Under the pieces are notes generated by a model, which was not told the DNA's origin, did no database searches, and worked only from the letters and a program-made list of their open reading frames with translations. A DNA stretch of 5,037 nt from Hydrogenophaga sp. (GTDB lineage: Bacteria; Pseudomonadota; Gammaproteobacteria; Burkholderiales; Burkholderiaceae_C), in NCBI GenBank assembly GCA_011390855.1, contig JAABRN010000096.1:1-5037 (forward strand). Direction: 5' to 3'. Shown in pieces: positions 1 to 5,037 of the stretch. Numbering within the stretch: position 1 is the stretch's first letter; every line of letters begins with the position of its first letter. A program made the position numbers and the translations under genes.

Positions 1-2
1 AC

Positions 3-257
3 CAGGCAAGCTACTTTCGCTCCGCCTCGCAGGGGCGCTCACCGGACTTCCCCATCCTGGGCAACGGCAAGACCGCCAAGCTGGCCTGGCAGATGCAGGA
101 CTACAACGCCGATGGCGCCGTGGGCAACGCCAGTGCGGCCACGGCCGCCAAGGGTCAGGCGGTGCTGCAGGCGGCAGGCCGGGCGCTGGCTCAACTGCTG
201 GCAGAAATCGACCGCCTCCCCCCGGCCACGCTGACCCACCGAACCGCGTTTGAGTAG
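3..257 (+). CDS. Creatininase family protein (creatinine amidohydrolase-like), C-terminal fragment
   Basis: The reading frame is open from the window edge to a TAG at 255-257, giving the last 84 residues; the N-terminus and the metal-binding part lie outside. The visible stretch contains FPILGNGK (about residues 16-23 of the fragment), then WQMQDYNADGAVGNASAAT (29-47) and an alanine/leucine-rich final helix ending in RTAFE. The creatininase family usually ends with a Gly-Ala-(V/I)-Gly-(D/N) turn, a small-residue stretch and a KG-containing helix, and GAVGNASAATAAKG fits this. Family members are cytoplasmic metal-dependent amidohydrolases acting on small cyclic or linear amides such as creatinine or formamide-type substrates; the substrate here cannot be told. 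It converges on the phosphatase gene at 502-1194, with a hairpin-rich spacer between. Identification rests on recall of similar Burkholderiales proteins. The family is fairly sure, the enzyme activity is not. Confidence 0.78.
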   Translation, partial: QASYFRSASQGRSPDFPILGNGKTAKLAWQMQDYNADGAVGNASAATAAKGQAVLQAAGRALAQLLAEIDRLPPATLTHRTAFE

Positions 258-262
258 TTGAT

Positions 263-316
263 CCCCCCCGCGCCGCTTCGCATTGCCCCTGGCGAAAGCG
301 TGAAGCGCGGTGGAGG
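263..316 (+). terminator. Imperfect GC-rich hairpin just downstream of the creatininase-like gene
   Basis: Six bases after the stop codon, 274-281 (CGCTTCGC) pairs with 300-307 (GTGAAGCG) as an 8-bp stem with one G-U pair. It continues outward imperfectly through the C-run at 263-271 and the G-rich 310-316. The loop itself can fold: 283-287 (TTGCC) with 291-295 (GGCGA). No T-run follows, so this is not a classical intrinsic terminator; it may act as a 3'-end stabilising or Rho-associated structure. The right arm is also a copy of the intergenic repeat described at 395-431 and 3756-3782. Confidence 0.45.
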
Positions 317-329
317 TGTTTGCAAACAC
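298..329. repeat. Diverged copy of the intergenic repeat, ending in a perfect 14-bp palindrome
   Basis: Positions 298-318 match the 21-base repeat core at 3759-3779 with 3 mismatches (301, 311, 314), and both copies continue with TTT. In this copy the end runs into GTGTTTGCAAACAC (316-329), a perfect 14-bp palindrome not seen at the other copies. It lies in the convergent spacer, outside any credible gene. Confidence 0.6.
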
Positions 330-356
330 TGCCGGAGCGAAGTGTCTCAGTCCAGG

Positions 357-393
357 GATACCGTGGAACCGGCTTTGCCGGGCCACAGGTATC
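357..393. repeat. Long stem-loop, 15 base pairs, in the convergent intergenic region
   Basis: Read base by base, 357-362 (GATACC) pairs with 388-393 (GGTATC), 363-366 (GTGG) with 383-386 (CCAC) with A387 bulged, and 369-373 (CCGGC) with 377-381 (GCCGG) around a TTT triloop. An AA/G internal loop separates the inner and outer stems. The inner CCGGCTTTGCCGG unit is one I associate with dispersed intergenic repeats in Comamonadaceae genomes (recall, not searched). It could serve as a bidirectional transcript 3'-end structure for the two convergent genes. Confidence 0.65.
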
Positions 394-394
394 G

Positions 395-431
395 CCCCCT
401 GGAGGGGGTAGCGCGAAGCGCTGCGGGGGTG
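395..431. repeat. Repeat core copy with two small hairpins
   Basis: CCCCC (395-399) and GGGGG (404-408) form a perfect inverted repeat around TGGA. It is followed directly by AGCGC-GAA-GCGCT (410-422) and a G-rich tail. Positions 411-431 match 3759-3779 at 20 of 21 bases, the only difference being T422 versus G3770. Together with the stem-loop at 357-393 this makes three hairpins in a row, the arrangement expected of a REP-like or composite intergenic repeat. Confidence 0.65.
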
Positions 432-452
432 CTCCCAAATGCCGCCGGTCCA

Positions 453-501
453 AGGGGTCGTCTCCCCTACCAGGGGGAAGCTGCAAAGCGGCGCAGGAGG
501 G
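453..501. repeat. Further hairpin and degenerate repeat copy at the 3' end of the phosphatase gene
   Basis: CCCCT at 464-468 can pair either with AGGGG at 453-457 (6-nt loop) or with AGGGG at 472-476 (3-nt loop), so two exclusive hairpins are possible. The following stretch 480-501 (GCTGCAAAGCGG and on) resembles the repeat core at 411-431 but is clearly diverged. It abuts the TAA stop of the minus-strand phosphatase gene, so on that strand it is the immediate 3' untranslated end and may act in termination. No T-run is present. Confidence 0.45.
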
Positions 502-1194
502 TTAGGTATACGTTACCCAGTCTGCATGGTCCTGTCCGTCCAGGTGCGGCAGTGTGTTGTAGGTCAGTAGCGTGTGCCGCTTGGGCGAAAACTGGAACTC
601 GGTGACTGCGCTGTTGCGGATGCGCATGTTCAGGTCGATGGTGCGTTCCGGGCTGAGACCCAGCACATGCCCGACCGCCGTGGCGATGGGACCGCCACTT
701 GAGACGATGAGCACCTTTCCGCCCAGGTGGTGGGTGCGAACATGGTCCAGTGCACTGGTCACGCCCTGCACGAATGCGTTGTAGCTGGGCATGCCCACGG
801 GGCTCACCGTGCCTGCCATCCATTGCGCCAGCCCGTCTCGCAGCAATCGGAAGTGATGGCGGAACACCTCTGGTGCTTCGACCGCACTTTGCGGTTTCGC
901 CAGTTCGTGAGGGTGGATGGCGCGAATCACCGCTTCACTGTCGTATTCATTCAGGCCAGGCCAGGGCAAGGGGGTGTGGGTAAACCCGGCACCCTCGGCA
1001 ATGCCTGCCCAGGTTTGCTCGTGCCGCTTCAGGGTCCCGGTGATCACCGCGTCGAACGCCACGCCCCGCGCGGCCCAGTACCGACCCAGCAGCTCGCTCT
1101 GGTGTCTGCCACGCTCACTGAGCTGGTCGTAGTCTTCTGCGCCAAACGAGGCCTGGCCGTGGCGCACGAGGTAGAGGGTTCCCATGGCAGGCAT
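502..1194 (-). CDS. Histidine phosphatase family protein (phosphoglycerate mutase-like fold)
   Basis: The product is 230 residues, close to the usual size for the family. LYLVRHGQAS (residues 7-16) carries the RHG signature: R11 and H12, the His that becomes phosphorylated. R57 in the TGTLKRHEQT block and E83 in LNEYD fit the second phosphate-binding Arg and the acid/base Glu. The second catalytic His, normally in a (S/A)HG motif, is missing: the aligned block reads VLIVSSGGPI (161-170), with Ser at that place. I recall this SSGG/TSGG variant in other proteobacterial members, so it looks like a subfamily trait and not damage. Family members are cytoplasmic phosphatases or phosphomutases; the substrate is unknown. 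Start: ATG 1194 and in-frame ATG 1185 are both possible. The latter gives MGTLYLVRHG, the N-terminus I expect for relatives; neither has a clear Shine-Dalgarno. It is transcribed divergently from the kinase gene at 1351. Confidence 0.85.
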   Translation of the reverse strand: MPAMGTLYLVRHGQASFGAEDYDQLSERGRHQSELLGRYWAARGVAFDAVITGTLKRHEQTWAGIAEGAGFTHTPLPWPGLNEYDSEAVIRAIHPHELAKPQSAVEAPEVFRHHFRLLRDGLAQWMAGTVSPVGMPSYNAFVQGVTSALDHVRTHHLGGKVLIVSSGGPIATAVGHVLGLSPERTIDLNMRIRNSAVTEFQFSPKRHTLLTYNTLPHLDGQDHADWVTYT

Positions 1195-1350
1195 TCTGTG
1201 ACAGACGAATGTCCACGCTTTGTCTCGGCAGCGACTGTTTCACCGTCCGAAGCGCTCGAACAGTCGCCCGGGCGTCTGAGCCTGGTCGGAAGAAATCCAA
1301 AGTATTAGTCGGGCTTTTCTCGGGTTTTTGACCCTGGTGGCTGTGCTTCA
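1195..1350. promoter_or_regulatory. Divergent intergenic region between phosphatase and kinase genes
   Basis: This 156-bp gap must hold the promoters of both divergent genes. The clear element is a perfect inverted repeat, GCGACTGTT at 1231-1239 and AACAGTCGC at 1259-1267, with a 19-base spacer. A smaller one, GGGT at 1322-1325 and ACCC at 1331-1334, lies just before the kinase start. Candidate promoter boxes are weak: a TAATAC-like -10 on the minus strand (1302-1307) has no good -35 partner, and TTGACC at 1328-1333 lies too close to the kinase ATG to serve it. The kinase ATG has only a poor GGTGG (1336-1340) as ribosome-binding site. I cannot place transcription starts. Confidence 0.45.
1231..1267. 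promoter_or_regulatory. Perfect 9-bp-arm inverted repeat, candidate operator or leader hairpin
   Basis: The arms GCGACTGTT (1231-1239) and AACAGTCGC (1259-1267) are exact reverse complements. The centre lies about 55 bp upstream of the phosphatase start and about 100 bp upstream of the kinase start. The symmetry fits either a site for a dimeric regulator or a stem-loop in the phosphatase leader RNA. The spacer contains AGCGCT (1251-1256), itself a palindrome. No T-run follows on either strand, so it is not an intrinsic terminator. The binding protein, if any, is unknown. Confidence 0.5.
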
Positions 1351-3750
1351 ATGACGGGAGTTTCAACACCCCCATACCCTGTGCCTACCCCTTTGTTTGA
1401 CCTGCCGACCTTGCTGGCCCTGCGGATCGGCGTCGACGCCCTCATCGCGATCGCGTTCTGGGGGCTGATGCGCCGCTATCCCGGCATTGGCGGTCCCGGC
1501 TGGTGGTCTGTTTCTGCGCTGGTTTCCATCGTGGGGTCGGCAGGCCTGTGGCTGCGCGGCAGCGCTCCCGAACTGTTTACCGTGAGCATCGCCAATGCGG
1601 CGCTCACCGCAGGAGCGCTGCTGGCATGGATGGGCTTGCGAAGCTATCTGCACTTGTCCCGCCCTCCAGGATGGATCGCATTGGCGCTGGGCGCATTGCT
1701 GGTCTGGCAGACCATGTTTCTGGTGGTGTGGGACCTGCCCGCATTGCGTCAGGCATTCTTCGCCATCACCTCGATCGCGATCATCGTGATGGCCATGCGC
1801 GATATCGTGCTGGCCGATCCTCAGAGACGGGTCCCCGAACTGCAGGCGCTCAAATGGCTGTCGCTGGTGGAAGTGGGCGCTCTGGTGCTGTTTCTGTTGG
1901 CAGCGCCGGTGCTCAAGGTGCCGCTGGCGCTGGTGGCGCCGGTTGCCCTTTTCTTTTTCCTGCTCGCGCGCCTCTTGCGCGTGGTGCTGTATGGGTCGCT
2001 GGTCACCTACCGGCTACGCCAGGAGGGCGATCGTGCCCGCAAGGATCTTCAGTCCCGGGAGGTGGAACTGCGCACGTTGGTGGAAAACCTGAGCGCTGGT
2101 GTGATTGTTTTGAGACCAGATCGCACAGTGGTGACCATCAACACCGCGGCAAGGCAGTTTCTGGACTGGGACGCCGAAACGGCTCGCGCCGCCATGATCG
2201 AGCCCATGGCTCGTGACTGGCGCCTGATGCGGGAAGACGGGCAGTGGATGGCCAGACACGAAGTGCCGTTTGAGCGCGTGTTGGCCAGCGGGCAGCCCAT
2301 GAAGAGCGTGGTCATGGGCGTGAAGGCTGGCGCAGACAAAGAAGTGCGCTGGGCCTTGTGCAACGCGTTTCCGGAAAACGACACGCTGGGCGGCTTGCGC
2401 CACGTGGTGTTCACATTTGTGGATGTCACCTCGCTCAAAGAGGCGCAGGATCAGCACCGCGTGCTGGAGCAACAACTCTCGCAGTCCCAGAAGATGGAGG
2501 CGCTCGGCACCTTGGCGGGTGGCGTGGCACACGATTTCAACAACATCCTGGCCGCCATCCTGGGCAATGCAGACCTGGCCCGCCAAGACCTGGAGGCCGG
2601 CTCTCTTGCGAGGGAAAGCCTGCATGAAATCAGTACCGCTGCCCGGCGGGGGCGTGAACTGGTGCGGCAGATCCTGGCTTTCAGTCGGCAGCAACCCTTG
2701 GCCCGTACCCCGATCGATCTGGCAAACACCGTGGCCGAAACCTGCCGCTTGCTTCGCACAGCGATCACGCCGCAGATTGAATTGATCGTCAACGCCGGTG
2801 GCCCCGTGTTGTCTGTTCGGGCTGACGCCACCCAGATTGGCCAGGTGTTGCTGAACCTGGGAACCAACGCCATCTACGCACTGGAGGGTCGGCCGGGTCG
2901 CGTCGAGTACCGGGTTGAAAGCCTCACCCATGGGGATCCCCGAGTGCCGCGTGAGCTGGCGCAAGCGTGTCAGGCGGCCGGTGTGGACGTTGTATCGGTC
3001 AGCGTCAGCGACAGCGGCTGCGGCATGACGGAAGCCACGTTGAAGCGCATGTACGAACCATTTTTCACCACCAAGGTGGTCGGGCAGGGCACAGGACTGG
3101 GGTTGCCTGTGGTGCTCGGCATTGTGCAGGCCCACGAAGGGGTGATAGAGGTCGACAGCCGTCCAGGCGAAGGCACCCAGTTTCGCCTGTTCTTTCCCGC
3201 CATGGAAACCCTTGACGCCATGAGTGGCGTTCAGCGCGATAAAGTTGGCACTCCAACGGCGTCGCTTGACGTCACAATGCCTTTGAATATGTCTGTTTCG
3301 TCTGGCGATCCCATTTCGTCAGCCACTCCCCATCCGCCGCCAGTTCAACAGGAGAAATCTGCGATGGCAGAAACCCCGTCAGCCTCAGCCCGCCACATCC
3401 TGTACCTCGACGATGACGACACGCTGGTGTTTCTTGTGCGTCGGTTGCTGGAGCGTCGTGGCCACCGGGTGACGGCATTCACTGATCAGCAAGAAGCGAT
3501 CGAGGCGGTTCGGCAGCAGCCCGATGGGTTTCACCTCATGCTCACCGACTACAACATGCCCGGCATGTCGGGTCTGGACGTGGCGCGCGAGGTGCTGGCG
3601 CTGAGCCCGGCGCTGCCGGTGGCAGTGGCTTCTGGCTACATCACCGACGAGCTGCAGGCCGAGGCCCTGGCCGCTGGCGTGCGCGAGGTGGTTTTCAAGA
3701 CCGACGCGGTCGAGTCGTTCTGTGAGGTGGTGGCGCGGCTGGCTGGATAG
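1351..3750 (+). CDS. Hybrid sensor histidine kinase (7 TM - PAS - HisKA - HATPase_c - REC)
   Basis: The product is a 799-residue membrane-bound sensor kinase. About seven hydrophobic segments span residues 18-39, 51-68, 76-96, 107-127, 133-153, 167-187 and 190-213. Arg41-Arg42 after the first segment suggests an outside N-terminus and a cytoplasmic C-terminal half. A short charged helix (222-243) leads to a PAS-like domain (about 236-362). The dimerisation/phosphotransfer domain has H394 in GGVAHDFNN. The ATPase domain shows N502/N506 (N box), D554SGCG (G1), E569PFFTTK (F box) and GQGTGLGL (578-585, G2). A linker (about 617-681), rich in Ser, Pro and Thr, joins a receiver domain with acidic pocket D687-D690, phosphoacceptor D733, S761 and K783, where the usual KP is KT. 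All catalytic residues look intact, so an H394 to D733 phosphorelay is expected; the signal and final output are unknown. ATG 1351 is the only usable start: an in-frame TAG lies at 1306 and the next Met is residue 40. No adjacent response regulator gene is present. Confidence 0.93.
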   Translation: MTGVSTPPYPVPTPLFDLPTLLALRIGVDALIAIAFWGLMRRYPGIGGPGWWSVSALVSIVGSAGLWLRGSAPELFTVSIANAALTAGALLAWMGLRSYLHLSRPPGWIALALGALLVWQTMFLVVWDLPALRQAFFAITSIAIIVMAMRDIVLADPQRRVPELQALKWLSLVEVGALVLFLLAAPVLKVPLALVAPVALFFFLLARLLRVVLYGSLVTYRLRQEGDRARKDLQSREVELRTLVENLSAGVIVLRPDRTVVTINTAARQFLDWDAETARAAMIEPMARDWRLMREDGQWMARHEVPFERVLASGQPMKSVVMGVKAGADKEVRWALCNAFPENDTLGGLRHVVFTFVDVTSLKEAQDQHRVLEQQLSQSQKMEALGTLAGGVAHDFNNILAAILGNADLARQDLEAGSLARESLHEISTAARRGRELVRQILAFSRQQPLARTPIDLANTVAETCRLLRTAITPQIELIVNAGGPVLSVRADATQIGQVLLNLGTNAIYALEGRPGRVEYRVESLTHGDPRVPRELAQACQAAGVDVVSVSVSDSGCGMTEATLKRMYEPFFTTKVVGQGTGLGLPVVLGIVQAHEGVIEVDSRPGEGTQFRLFFPAMETLDAMSGVQRDKVGTPTASLDVTMPLNMSVSSGDPISSATPHPPPVQQEKSAMAETPSASARHILYLDDDDTLVFLVRRLLERRGHRVTAFTDQQEAIEAVRQQPDGFHLMLTDYNMPGMSGLDVAREVLALSPALPVAVASGYITDELQAEALAAGVREVVFKTDAVESFCEVVARLAG
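3350..3366 (+). promoter_or_regulatory. Internal Shine-Dalgarno and ATG before the receiver domain
   Basis: AGGAG at 3350-3354 is followed after 9 bases by an in-frame ATG (3364-3366, residue 672 of the kinase), ten residues before the receiver domain begins. The spacing suits translation initiation, and the site is stronger than that of the kinase's own start. Use of it would yield a free 128-residue receiver protein, residues 672-799, alongside the full kinase. This is inferred from sequence only; chance occurrence within codons is possible. Confidence 0.4.
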
Positions 3751-3755
3751 CTCGT

Positions 3756-3782
3756 CCGGCGCGAAGCGCGGCGGGGGTGTTT
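3756..3782. repeat. Intergenic repeat copy between convergent kinase and dehydratase genes
   Basis: The 31-bp gap between the two stop codons is almost filled by this repeat. GCGC-GAA-GCGC (3759-3769) forms a small hairpin, extendable with CC at 3756-3757 and GG at 3770-3771 if G3758 is bulged. The G-run at 3773-3777 and GTGTTT follow. Positions 3759-3779 match 411-431 with one mismatch and 298-318 with three. It reaches the last base of the dehydratase stop codon. It may serve both genes as a 3'-end structure. Confidence 0.6.
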
Positions 3783-4750
3783 CACTTCCTGCTCAGGACC
3801 TTCGCCAACACCGCACTGTCCACATTTCCGCCGCACAAGGTGGTGCCCACCACCTGTCCCTTCATCTGATGTCGTTCTTGCCAGGCCGCCGCGAAACTCG
3901 CCGCGCCCGCGCCTTCTGCCACGTTGTGCGTGTCGGCGAACAGCATGCGCATGGCCTGCGCCACTTCGTCGTCCGTGACCTTCACGATGCGCGCAAGGTG
4001 AGGCTCCAGCACAGCCAGGGCAGCCGCATCGGCCACGCGGCAGGCCATGCCGTCGGCCAGTTCGGTGGTCACCGGTGAAGCGACCACGTGCCCGGCAGCC
4101 AAGGAATCGGCGTAAGTGGTGGCGTGTGCACTGACCACGCCCACGATGCTCGCCTGGTGGTTGAGGGCCAGTTTGGCTGCGATGGCTGCACAGGCGCCCG
4201 AGCCCTGTCCAATGGGAACGTACACCACATCCAGTTGAGGCACGGCGCGCAAAAATTCCCACCAGTAGGTGGCCACGCCGCGCACGAGATCGGCATGGAA
4301 GCTGGGCACCATGTGGGCGCCGCGCTCACCGGCCAGTTGCATGGCGTGTTCGCGGCTGTCCTGAAAGTCGTCACCATGCTCGATCAGCGTCACGCCGAGC
4401 GCGCGCATGGCGGCATTTTTTTCCAGCGAGTTGCCGCGCGGAACCACGATGGTGCAGGCCACGCCATGCGCGCGGGCCGCCCACCCCATGCTCTGACCGT
4501 GGTTGCCTCGTGTGGCACTGATCACTTCGCGCGGCAGTGCGTCTTGCTGGCGCAGCGCATCGAAATAAGTCAGACCGCCGCGGATCTTGAACGCACCCAC
4601 GGGTGTGTGGTTCTCATGCTTGACCCAGCACACGGTGCCCAGGCGCTGGCTCAGTGTGGCCCAGCGGTACTGAGGTGTAGCGGCGAAGTCGCGGTAGACG
4701 ACTTCGGCTGCGGCTTCGATGGCCGCCAGATTGGGCAAGGTATCGGTCAT
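3782..4750 (-). CDS. PLP-dependent threonine/serine dehydratase-like protein (fold type II)
   Basis: The product is 322 residues, the size of a catabolic-type threonine/serine dehydratase without a regulatory ACT domain. K55 in HTPVGAFKIRGG is the Schiff-base lysine. ATRGNHGQSMG (79-89) is the substrate/cofactor Asn loop. GQGSG (181-185) takes the place of the Gly-rich PLP-phosphate loop. LADGMA (231-236), VAEGAGA (277-283) and CGGN (306-309) follow, where Cys306 would contact the pyridine nitrogen, as Ser or Cys does in relatives. The family deaminates hydroxy-amino acids to 2-oxo acids and ammonia in the cytoplasm. Threonine, serine, hydroxyaspartate or ectoine-derived substrates are all possible, so no gene symbol is given. 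ATG 4750 is a sensible start; its Shine-Dalgarno is poor. The gene begins 13 bp after the glyoxalase-like gene stops, suggesting one operon and possible translational coupling. It converges on the kinase gene with a 31-bp gap. Confidence 0.87.
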   Translation of the reverse strand: MTDTLPNLAAIEAAAEVVYRDFAATPQYRWATLSQRLGTVCWVKHENHTPVGAFKIRGGLTYFDALRQQDALPREVISATRGNHGQSMGWAARAHGVACTIVVPRGNSLEKNAAMRALGVTLIEHGDDFQDSREHAMQLAGERGAHMVPSFHADLVRGVATYWWEFLRAVPQLDVVYVPIGQGSGACAAIAAKLALNHQASIVGVVSAHATTYADSLAAGHVVASPVTTELADGMACRVADAAALAVLEPHLARIVKVTDDEVAQAMRMLFADTHNVAEGAGAASFAAAWQERHQMKGQVVGTTLCGGNVDSAVLAKVLSRK

Positions 4751-4763
4751 TTCGGGTCCGGAT

Positions 4764-5037
4764 TCAGAGTGCAGAGGCGAGCATGACCCGACCTTTCGGG
4801 GTTTGCAGCTGCGCCACCAGGGTCGGTGGCTCGTCGCTCACCGGTATGCCTTCAAGGCCGACCGCAAGCAGAGCCTGACGCAGCTCGTGCGCGAGAGGGT
4901 GGCTCACTTCAAAAGCTGTGAGCGTCAATCCGCTGTCCGGCATCGTGAGCGCAGGGTGGTTTTCACCCCATTCGATCAGGGTGGGCAAAGCGCCATCAAA
5001 CAGACGCTGACCGTCGTCGCGAACGCTGATGCGCCAT
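4764..5037 (-). CDS. Glyoxalase-like (VOC superfamily) protein, C-terminal fragment
   Basis: The minus-strand frame is open from the window edge to a TGA at 4764-4766, giving about 91 residues. It runs beyond the TTG at 4986-4988, which is probably an internal Leu and not a start: the upstream residues WRISVRDDGQRLFDGA join naturally to LPTLIEWGENHPA. The pattern WRI-DDG-GALPTLIEWG-HPA, then a GLTLTAFEVSHP strand, a helix (HELRQALLAVGL) and a final TPKGRVML strand, is what I recall for glyoxalase-like domain proteins in Burkholderiales, with the beta-alpha-beta-beta VOC module. These are small soluble, often metal-binding proteins; the activity here is unknown. It lies directly upstream of the dehydratase in the same direction and is probably co-transcribed with it. 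The N-terminal half, with most metal ligands, is outside the window. Confidence 0.68.
   Translation of the reverse strand, partial: WRISVRDDGQRLFDGALPTLIEWGENHPALTMPDSGLTLTAFEVSHPLAHELRQALLAVGLEGIPVSDEPPTLVAQLQTPKGRVMLASAL

Noticed and set aside
258..605. 115-codon plus-strand open frame across the hairpin region
   Set aside because: It consists of translated repeat sequence running into the antisense of the phosphatase; no ribosome-binding site and no protein-like pattern.
1198..1214. TGTGA motif as a CRP-type half site
   Set aside because: The second half TCACA is absent at the required spacing.
727..1308. 193-codon plus-strand open frame opposite the phosphatase
   Set aside because: Antisense to a gene with an intact RHG motif and proper length; no recognisable protein features.
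1503..2216. 237-codon plus-strand frame overlapping the kinase N-terminal half
   Set aside because: Out-of-frame shadow with Arg/Gly/Ala-rich composition; the true frame gives clean membrane segments and a PAS-like domain.
2014..3135. 373-codon open frame on the minus strand opposite the kinase
   Set aside because: It lies wholly antisense to the kinase PAS, HisKA and ATPase domains, shows no recognisable motif, and is rich in His, Gln, Arg and Gly as expected for the reverse complement of a high-GC gene.
3266..3294. Promoter inside the kinase linker (TTGACG with downstream TATGTC)
   Set aside because: The -35-like box is good but the -10 matches only 3 of 6 bases; kept only as a remark under the internal start finding.
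4088..4786. 232-codon plus-strand open frame opposite the dehydratase
   Set aside because: Antisense shadow of a gene with clear PLP-enzyme motifs; its composition is typical of a high-GC shadow and it has no domain signal.
1..5037. CRISPR array, tRNA/rRNA genes, transposase or phage genes
   Set aside because: No regularly spaced direct repeats, no tRNA-like cloverleaf or rRNA signature, and no transposase or phage protein in any credible frame.

Overview
The window is GC-rich with strong G/C third-position bias. The proteins read like those of Burkholderiales, most likely Comamonadaceae (Hydrogenophaga/Acidovorax type). That placement rests on remembered protein families and on GC-rich hairpin repeats between genes, not on a search.

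Layout: (1) 3-257, plus strand: C-terminal end of a creatininase-family amidohydrolase, cut by the window edge. (2) 258-501: gene-free, packed with hairpins and dispersed-repeat copies between two convergent genes. (3) 502-1194, minus strand: histidine phosphatase family protein with an RHG motif but Ser where the second catalytic His is usually found. (4) 1195-1350: divergent intergenic region with a perfect 9-bp-arm inverted repeat. (5) 1351-3750, plus strand: large hybrid sensor histidine kinase with about 7 membrane segments, then PAS, HisKA, HATPase_c and receiver domains. A strong internal Shine-Dalgarno plus ATG sits just before the receiver domain. (6) 3751-3781: 31-bp gap between convergent genes, carrying another repeat copy. 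(7) 3782-4750, minus strand: PLP-dependent threonine/serine dehydratase-like enzyme. (8) 4764-5037, minus strand: C-terminal part of a glyoxalase-like (VOC) protein, 13 bp upstream of the dehydratase and probably co-transcribed with it.

These are mostly separate housekeeping or metabolic units, not one pathway. The only evident operon is VOC protein then dehydratase. The kinase is an orphan: no DNA-binding response regulator lies beside it, so its output partner is presumably elsewhere. I saw no RNA genes, CRISPR array, transposase or phage genes, and no convincing new multigene system. The most interesting points are the possible separate translation of the kinase's receiver domain, the tandem hairpin/repeat block at gene 3' ends, and the inverted repeat between the divergent genes.
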